Position numbers and translations under genes: made by a program
From: Euwallacea fornicatus
Taxonomy: Eukaryota > Arthropoda > Insecta > Coleoptera > Curculionidae
DNA: 64,000 bases
Reading direction: 5' to 3'
Assembly: GCF_040115645.1 (NCBI RefSeq)
Contig: NC_089565.1
Span: 868,001 to 932,000, forward strand
Shown here: positions 56,900 to 64,000 of the stretch, piece by piece
Layout: each line of letters opens with the position of its first letter
Position numbering within the stretch: position 1 is the stretch's first letter
The notes under the pieces: model-generated
The model's input: only the letters and a program-made list of their open reading frames with translations
Databases searched by the model: none
What the model was told of the DNA's origin: nothing

Positions 56900-57973
56900 C
56901 AGGGTTATTTAAATTCGGCGCTCACCATTGGTATCTTAGTAAGAGATACGAAGTCGGTTAAATTAGGGAAAAGTTGCGCAGTTTGGAGCTTAATAAAAAA
57001 GCTTTTTCAACACTTGAAAAATTTCAATTACTACCAGAGATATCCGCAATAAAACGAAATTTCGAAAAAACGTTTTTTTTCTTTACTGAAATTATTTGAA
57101 AAGATAATTTAAAAGAAATGACACATCATAAATGCTACTTTTTCTCTTCTACAAAAGTGGTGATATCATATTTGAAGTCTGACATGTAGATTTCCTGCAA
57201 CCATCATTAACTTGGTTTTTTTCTTATGGGAGCTATCTTGTATTGTTACATTTTTAAATTCAGTTATTTTTTCTGATTGCGTCGATATATCACATGTTAA
57301 AGTTCACCTTCTCATTTTGATCAAAGTATAAAAAAAATGATTTTGCTAAGGATCTTTTGGAAAACTTGGTTTTAATGAAATGATGAGTCCCATATAAATG
57401 TTTTTTTTTTCTTAAAAATGAATTTCAAAAATAAAAATAAATAAAAATTTAGGGAAATGACAAATCAACAATATCGGATAACTAACATATCAATTATTTT
57501 TGTGTGATTAAGCGTTTCCAAAGCATTCTGGGAAATTTTGTTTTCCATACTTTGATTAAACTGAAATAGTTAACCTTAACACGTGATACACTGTAGCAAT
57601 CAGAAAAAAATAATTTTAAAATATAAACATTCAAGACGGCATACGGTAAGAAAAACATAGGGGATGATGGCTCCTGAAAGATTAAAAATAAGATTTTAAA
57701 TAAGATACCACCAGTCTGTAAAAAAGGAAAAATGGCAGGTGTGATGTGTCATTCGTTTTTAATTATTTCTTCAAATAATCTCAGTAAAGAAAAGAAACTT
57801 TTTTCACAATTTCGTTTTTTACGAATGTTTCCGAAAGTAATCGAAGTTTTTCAAATTTTGAACAGGCGTTTTACTGAGCTCCAAATTGCGCAACTTTGCC
57901 CCAATATAACCAATCTCGAATCTCTTATGGTTACTGAGATCCCAATGATGGGTGTCGAATTTTAATAATCCTG
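56900..57973. mobile_element. 1.07-kb foldback element, arms ~500 bp
   Basis: The left end CAGGGTTATTTAAATTCGG follows TA 56898-56899. The right end (complement) is CAGGATTATTAAAATTCGA, with AA where TA is expected. The arms match inward through GTTGCGCA.TTTGGAGCT, ATGACACATCA, a GGTGATATCATATTT block, TTTTTCTGATTGC and TTTGATCAAAGTAT, leaving only some tens of bases unpaired near 57420-57450. It is therefore almost entirely one imperfect palindrome without coding capacity. The outer part is related to the MITE at 21982-22286. Confidence 0.8.
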
Positions 57974-57975
57974 AA

Positions 57976-59550
57976 TATTCCATCACTACATCGACAGTTC
58001 AATTCGCCCATTCCGTACATTTTCAAACCTGTTTTTGCTATTTGATGAATCATAATGTCAAGTACCAATTTAAGATTATTCCACTTTGTGGGAAGAGTAA
58101 TGGCAATATTGGTGTTAAATATAAATATCTTTGAGATATAGGTACCATCCCATATAGCGGAACGATTAGGCCAAATTGTCATGGGCGCGGTTTAGGAACT
58201 ATGAAACATGGCTAGAGGTATATGATTTAATATCTCGACATTTATAAGAGTAGCTGATAACTCACGGAAAAGTAAATAAGATGATTCGTCGGGTCAGATA
58301 GGCAAGTAAAGCTTCGTATAATAAAATCCAAAAATGATGCAGATTATTCGCGTTTTATAGCACGAGAACATAATTTTAACCGCGCCCGCCTCCAAGCAGG
58401 TAAATACAGTCTGTGGGTTATTACAAATAACTGAATGTTTATGTATAACGTGATTTTCAGGAAACTTACTTTAAAAGCGAATATTTGTTTTTACTGTTAG
58501 TCGACAATATCGTAAATTAGGAATTTTAACGACCTTAACAAATTCGCTAGAACTAAATTCTATCGCTCGCAAATCAAATTTAGCATTAGCACTTACTATC
58601 TTTGGTGGTCTCAGCTACGCGATATGCCCTTGCAAGAGAATAAAGAAGAATAAAGTAATGTAAAAAAGTGCATAAAATAACATAAAAATCCTTCCTGGAC
58701 AGTTCATTGCTTCAATGAACGCACTGACACGCAACCTGCAGACAGAAGTCATAAATTGGAATTTTTATAACTTTAATATTCAGTCGCCGACATAACAGAT
58801 AACATCAGACACGTACATTTTTCTGTTAATAAGGACATCGTCACTTGGTAGATTTGAATTTTAATAATTAATTGATTGAAATGTCGCGTTCAACGCTTCG
58901 TTTCGCCAATCACAGTCTCCATGGGTGAGTTCCGGTTGTGTCTGGAGTCGGGTACTGAAATGCAAATTTGGCCCCATAGGCGCCTGTACCGAGTCCATCC
59001 CTGCGTGTGGGAATGATTGCTACTTTAGAAAATAAATAGAAAAGAGACACACCCCACTTCACACTTTACGTGGCCGGGCATCAAAGAGGACCAAAATCGA
59101 AAATAATTGTTTGGTAAAATAACCAAAATAGGGTCTTGGCACGTTTTTATTATTTTATGGCCTTTGTTCTTCACCTTTTGTGATGTCACTGGGACTCACT
59201 TCGGGATGAATGCGCCTCTAATTGCTGTGTCAATTTCTCATCGTCGCCCTTCCGCAGAGTGCTTCGTGATGATAACTTGGTTTTTACTAACTGGTTTGGT
59301 TTCAAAGGGAAGAATTCAAAACACAACTTCACTCCTCTCATTGTCACATTTCAAGTTTATACAGTTTTTTTCTATACACTCGACAGGTCTAGCAACTTCC
59401 TTATTTTAAATGAGTTGGGCTGTATTAAATACAATATTATCGTGTTCACTATAACCTTTTGAGAGAAGTTTCGTGGAAAGTGTACTGTGTACGTCTAAGC
59501 ATTGTAATACAATATTTTACGAAGCCAATGAACTCATTCGAAAACCAAAA
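57976..59550. other. Intergenic, nothing recognised
   Basis: The 100-codon frame at 59107-59409 is hydrophobic but unrecognised and lacks an ATG at its start. No feature is supported. Confidence 0.45.
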
Positions 59551-59551
59551 G

Positions 59552-60045
59552 TTATACGGGGACAATTCGCTTCATGTATCCCCACATAAAGAAATTTAGA
59601 GGAGTCAAGTCCGGGGATCTGGGGGGCCAATTTTGAAATCCCTTTCTCCCAATCCACCTTCTTTTAAAGTTGGCATTTAAAAATTGCCGAACCTCACGAT
59701 GATGATGAGGCGTAGCTCCACCCAATCGAAGCCACATGATGGCTCTAATATTTAAAGGGACTTTTTCTAATAATGCTGGAAGTTGGTGTAAAGGGAAATC
59801 TAGAAACATCATTGTCCACCATAAGCTTCCGGCAACTCCACACGATATGAAAACACGTATAAGAGACACGTTTGAACCTGTTACCCCGCAAATGTTGTCC
59901 CGAGCTAGCAGTGGTTCTGAAAAAAGAATTTGTAAGTGTCTGGAAATGGACATTTTGAACATATAACATGGCATTGCATTTGAACTAATGAGGTTATAGC
60001 CACTTAAAGTTCTTACTTGATTAGTTTTCATTTTTGCACGCCCTG
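59552..60045. pseudogene. DD41D-type transposase with internal inversion
   Basis: Minus strand, about 59800 down to 59552: LPALLEKVPLNIRAIMWLRL then GGATPHHHREVRQFLNANF, RRWIGRKGFQNWPPRSPDL, TPLNFFMWGYMKRIV, the middle and third-residue blocks of the family (both catalytic Asp replaced). Plus strand, about 59810 to 59966: KLPATPHDMKTRIRDTFEPV then TPQMLSRASSGSEKRICKCL, the C-terminal block that should follow it on the same strand. The plus-strand part runs into a terminus at 60045 (complement CAGGGCGTGCAAAAATG) beside TA 60046-60047. So the piece upstream of the C-terminus has been flipped relative to it. No N-terminal part was found. Confidence 0.7.
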
Positions 60046-60047
60046 TA

Positions 60048-60274
60048 TACGATAGCAAGTTTATCACGATTGGGATATAAAATATGATCTATTGTTACGC
60101 TACACTGCCAATTTCACTTACATACCTTAAATACTTCTTAAGTGTTTAAAACATGATAATTATGTAAAATTTTGATAAAATTCAAATTATTTAAAACGCC
60201 TTAAGTGTTAGGTGCTGTAGATCTTGTTAAACAAGACACTTATTTTGATCGAAGAATTAAAAAATGTAATAATA
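60048..60274. other. Short spacer
   Basis: No supported feature. Confidence 0.4.
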
Positions 60275-60276
60275 TA

Positions 60277-60460
60277 CAAGGGGTTCCGTTTGAAAAAGCA
60301 CAACTTTTATATTTTTAGGGCTTTTGAGACACCTTATATAATATGAAAATAATTTCAAAAAGTAGTCACAATAGATCCTCATATAGTCCAAAGGTAAAAC
60401 TTTTTGAAAGCCTCGTATTTTGGCCACAATATTTTGTGCCGTATAGCCTGAATAACCCTG
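60277..60460. mobile_element. Possible 184-bp MITE
   Basis: TA then CAAGGGGTTCCGTTTG on the left; complement of the right end CAGGGTTATTCAGGC, followed by TA at 60461-60462. The terminal similarity is weak beyond the first bases, so the two ends may not belong to one element. Confidence 0.3.
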
Positions 60461-60464
60461 TATA

Positions 60465-62153
60465 TCAGGGTGAGCTTTGGGTATGCGGCGGAGTATTTTA
60501 TAATTTTTTCTCATTTTTTCATTGTTATTGTCAAAAGTGTGAGCACATTACTGCGCACTTGCAAAGTTAACAGTATTAGAAAATATACCTGGTTATTCAA
60601 AGAGATAGCTCGCTCTTATAATTTTTTTGATTTTACACTTAGAAAGTTGAAACTTGGAGGGAAGCTCTATGAGAATAGAGTCGATTGATTAACATTAATG
60701 ACGTTTATCTAGCGCTTTCGGTTTAACTTTTTATTACCTCAAATTTCGAATTTTGAATGTAATGCTCTATACATTTTTAATTTTTTGGAACCTAGAGTTC
60801 ATTTTTAGTCTAAAAATAAGTAATTTAAAAAAATATATTTTTTTATAAAAAAATTGGTTATGAGAAATGTTGACGCCCTTTCCGATGTTGCGCGACTTTA
60901 CGTGGAAAGATTTCCACTTAGAAATCATTTAAGCCGCCATTATTTTAAAACATTTGTGAATAAATGAAAAAGGGAAATACTAATGAAGAAGAAAATTTCA
61001 TTTTCAGTGAAGGCAAAGAAATTGACATTTTATTTATCATAGAAATTACTCTAAGTATATCAAGTCGTGAGATAGCTCTAGAATATGAGATTAGCTATTC
61101 GTCAGGTTGTCGAATTTTGAAAAAACTTCTGTATTCTTATAGTTACCAACAAATAATTAATGGAGATGTACAAAATGACCACTTTGTTGCTCTCGGCAAG
61201 CAAAAGCATTTTTGAACTGTTTTCGTTGTTACCTTGTCCAATTGATTTGAGGTAATATTGTTTATCACCCTACGAACTTTTTTTTTTAATTCTTCCATAT
61301 CATTTGGGATGCTTGTACTTCTATATAATTTAATAAAACATTTATACAATTAAAAATGTTTTATTCTTTTGTTCTGTCATTTGCAAGTATTTTTATCTAA
61401 ATTTTAATGGTTTTAACGAATTAAAGGTTCGTTTCTAAATGAACATACTTTGTGTTCCATATTCAAATATTCAGGAAAAAATAGTCTTTTAGAAACTCTT
61501 AATGAACCACCATATTACCCTTTCAAAGGTAGAAGATAAATAATTTACAAAAAGGCAGAAAAAAGACTGTTTTTCGTATTTTTGTCGTTTTTGTATTTAA
61601 ATTGCTTATAAAAGGAAAAGTACTCAATAAAATGACAAATTATTATTTTTTCTCATAATTTTGACCTAAAATTGTGCCTAATAGTTACGTCTGACTAGCG
61701 TAGTTCCACATGAAAAAACCAAAAAAAAAAAAAAAATTTTTAATGACATATTTTTAAGCTAAAAATGACCTTTAGATTCCAAAAAAGTAGGGAATTACAT
61801 TTAAAAATAGAAACTTGAGACCATTTCCGGTTAAACCGAAAGTGCCAAATAAACGCCATTAATGTCAATCAATTGCCTCTATTCTCATATCGCTTCCATC
61901 CAAATTTTAGTTTTTTAAAGTTTAAAAACAAAAAAGTTATAAAACCGAGCCATCTTCTTTAATCATTCGGTATATATTTTTTAACAAAATCGAAGTCCTT
62001 ATTTTAACTAACGAAGTAATCAATAGTGACAACAAGGATTTCTATTTAAAATTATCCACTAGTTTTACTTAAAAGATGGGCTTTTTTCAAGTTGTACTAC
62101 TGGTAATTGAATCAATTTTGAGATATCCTGTATAATAGCCAAAGCTCATCCCG
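60465..62153 (+). mobile_element. DD41D-type derivative with ~340-bp inverted repeats
   Basis: The left end TCAGGGTGAGCTTTGGGTA and the complement of the right end GTCGGGATGAGCTTTGGC face each other. The arms match strongly around 60615-60830 and 61720-61935: GATGGCTCG-like start, ATGAGAATAGAG, GATTGA.TAACATTAATG, GCG.TTTCGGTTTAAC and GTTCATTTTTAG.TAAAAAT blocks. The exact outer base and target duplication are uncertain. The interior carries a broken helix-turn-helix region only. Confidence 0.7.
60860..61213 (+). pseudogene. Helix-turn-helix remnant of DD41D-type transposase
   Basis: MRNVDALSDVARLYVERFPL then RNHLSRHYFKTFVNK and TGA, continuing one frame over as KKGNTNEEENFIFSEGKEID and ISSREIALEYEISYSSGCRI then LKKLLYSYSYQQI. 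The two parts correspond to the first and second helix-turn-helix of the family (compare ARHIYMERFP at 10238-9846, and TRQLDTVTGVSRPNIQRIL at 16461). No catalytic block follows before the right inverted repeat. One frame change separates the halves. Confidence 0.65.
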
Positions 62154-62155
62154 AC

Positions 62156-63209
62156 ATTATTTTTAGTTTTCGAAATATTAACCAGTTAGGTTTGATACCT
62201 ACTTGTGGACGTTATACCCTGTATCTAAAATGAAAGATATATGATTGATTATAAAATATAGGCAAAAGATTAGATGTAAAATTTATAGGAAGTAGTATGA
62301 GGTGCATTCTTAAGATTGTTGTAAAATATATTATAATATATTTACAAGGTGTGATAAAAAAAGGTTTTAGTCGATTACCTTGCAAGCCCGGATATATTTT
62401 TTATTGCCGTATTAAAAAAAAACATTAATTAATCACATTTGCATTGTAAAAAGAGCTTTTTAGGGGTTCCCCCGACTCCTCTTAATATATGCTCTTTCCC
62501 TAATGTAGAGTTATGAGAGTTTTGTAATTTTAATTGATGTTTCTGTAACACGAAATATCACTGAAGTAGAAAATATTTTATAAACTAAACAATATTTTGT
62601 TGAAGGGCTCAGACTCATTTAAAAGAATTGCGATTTTTAAAATTTCTACGATATGGATCGGAAGGCAGATTGATTCGCTTCGCAAGGTGGTTCGATGGAC
62701 CAATTTCAGAATTCGTTTAGGATATGGTCATACATTTTCACGATAAGAAGAATTATTTTTCAAGGAAATGATCGCTTGTTAAAGGATATGTAACACTCAT
62801 TATTTCCAGGTTAAGAAGAAAGTAAATTTACAGAGATCACTCACAACTTCACTACTAAAAAGTATTTCTAAAATGAGATGGTATATCCAGCTTAAAATCT
62901 GTCCTTCACCTCCTTCTTCATGACCATCACTAATATCTACAAAAAATGAAAAATTTAAATGGCAAACTTTGTTCATCCTTCAGAGCCTGCAGCAGGTATG
63001 TTTCTTCTAAGTGAGAAACGAATGAGACATATTTTACATACCTAAATTAAACATAAAGTAAAACCGAACTCCCAAAAAGACGAATTGAGAATCAAAATAT
63101 CAAGCAAAAAAGCAATTGTGCGGATGATTGGACACGTTAAGAGTAAGATGACCGTTCAAGTAGAAAAGAGAAGATTTTAAATAAAAGCTATTTCCTATAT
63201 AATTTTATA
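62156..63209. other. Intergenic with isolated terminus-like motifs
   Basis: CAGGGTATAACGTCC (complement, ending 62221 beside TA) and CAAGGTGTGATAAAA (after TA near 62343) look like unpaired transposon ends. Nothing else was recognised. Confidence 0.4.
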
Positions 63210-63211
63210 TA

Positions 63212-63983
63212 CAGAGTGTCCGGATATTAGAAGTAAATATTTCAAAGGGACACTGCACGACAAAAAATAGGCAGGACACCTCATATAGACATAGGTCGGC
63301 AAATGGACCCTAAGGGAGCTAGGCCCTTTTAAAAAGTAAACCGTAAAGATGTTTTTTCTTACCGATATACTGGAAACGGTTTGAGAGAAAGCCATGAAAT
63401 TTTGACTGATTTTTATGGTAAATTAGAAAATTCAAACAAAATTTAAAAACCTTTTTTTTATATGTGTGAAACAGGGCCGGCTTAGGTTATTTTGGGCACT
63501 AACTTTTTTGCTTGTAACTTTTCTTACATTTTGACTACACAAATTGAAAAAGCACGATTTTCTAAGTTAAAAAAGTGCTTTCTGTTAATTTCGAAATAAC
63601 GTTCCGTTCTCGAGTAATATGGATTATAAATAGTACATGTAAAGTGTCATGTAACGTCAAAATAATAGTTTATTAATGCATTACACCGAATCGTACAAAA
63701 TATTATTATCATTTATTATTAATATTATTATCATTTAATTTAACGGAAATTTAATTTTATAAAAGCATCTCAAAATGCTTTCCTTCTAGGTCTAAACATA
63801 TATATTTTTTTTAAGTTTCAACGAATTTTAGGATATAACTCCGCCTTCTGTCTAATTAACTCGGAGTTGTCAATGATTCTCTGCCTAAGCCCTTCTACGT
63901 TATTCACGGGTGTTTTGTAAATTAGAGTTTTAAGATATCCTTAAAAGAAAAAGTCAATGTGATTTGAATCTGGGGGGCTAGGA
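63212..63983 (-). pseudogene. 3' part of a DD41D-type element, minus strand
   Basis: The terminus CAGAGTGTCCGGATATTAG follows TA at 63210-63211 and is shared with 46534 and 5720-6057. On the minus strand from 63983 the sequence reads SPPDSNHIDFFF (third catalytic Asp block), a stop, GYLKTLIYKTPVNNVEGLRQ, RIIDNSELIRQKAELYPKIR, then fading sequence to about 63780. This is the usual C-terminus of the window's DD41D-type transposases, and its orientation fits 63212 being the 3' terminus of the same element. This would assign the orphan CAGAGTGTCCGG fragments to that superfamily. The element continues, or is broken, at the window end. Confidence 0.6.
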
Positions 63984-64000
63984 GCCCCCCAGATTCAAAT
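63962..64000. repeat. Palindrome at window end, 18-bp perfect arms
   Basis: ATTTGAATCTGGGGGGCT (63962-63979), a three-base loop AGG, then its exact inverse to the last base of the window. The arm is transposase-coding sequence (the SPPDSN block), so an inverted copy begins here. The full length of the palindrome is not visible. Confidence 0.9.

Noticed and set aside
1..64000. CRISPR arrays, bacterial operons, integrated prokaryotic or viral genes
   Set aside because: No spaced direct repeats, no clusters of overlapping genes and no viral hallmark motifs were seen. The only tandem repeat with constant unit has no spacers.

Overview
The window looks like nuclear DNA of an arthropod, most likely an insect. 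It is AT-rich, has no operons or Shine-Dalgarno sites, contains spliceosomal intron signals, and is dominated by degenerate IS630-Tc1-mariner DNA transposons. I can find no complete host gene. Two short exon candidates (14051-14164 and 20444-20627) and two fragments of non-LTR retrotransposon are the only recognisable non-DNA-transposon coding sequence. All calls come from reading the sequence; no database search was possible.

Layout. 1-6 kb: a DD41D-type transposase fragment, a small TA-flanked MITE, a fuller DD41D-type element (3112-4946) and a terminal fragment of another family. 6.6-12.7 kb: Tc1 element A (6616-8271, +), a miniature element that kept only the helix-turn-helix part of its transposase (9776-10561), and Tc1 element C (11134-12657, -). 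15.7-17.7 kb: a second DD41D-type element with about 330-bp inverted repeats. 19-20 kb: a 30-bp minisatellite with a hairpin at its edge. 22-24.6 kb: a MITE and then the youngest-looking element, a Tc1-like DD34E transposon (22995-24602) whose transposase reads through once a 53-bp intron is removed. 26.2-29.5 kb: a nest of elements, with a Tc1 element inside one of two inverted MITE copies, then another MITE and a mariner fragment. 30.6-38 kb: Tc1 and mariner remnants, two mariners lying head to tail. 38.8 kb: a LINE endonuclease fragment. 39.9-53.5 kb: Tc1 element D (copy of C), a second helix-turn-helix-only derivative, three further Tc1 relics, Tc1 element B (copy of A) and two more Tc1 relics. 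54-64 kb: DD41D-type derivatives with long inverted repeats, a nearly complete foldback element (56900-57973), an internally inverted transposase, and a palindrome that runs off the window end.

How the parts relate. Three transposase types recur: (i) DD34E Tc1-like; (ii) DD34D mariner; (iii) a type with a DUF4817-like N-terminal helix-turn-helix, a second-to-third catalytic Asp spacing of 41 residues, 110-330-bp inverted repeats and termini starting CAGGGTG. Two themes stand out. First, dead copies have moved: A/B and C/D share the same inactivating mutations but sit at unrelated TA sites, so they were probably mobilised in trans. Second, at least four type-iii derivatives lost the catalytic core but kept the DNA-binding N-terminus, and the one intact Tc1 element would make a similar DNA-binding-only product if its intron were retained. 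Together these suggest, but do not prove, repeated formation of repressor-like transposase derivatives.
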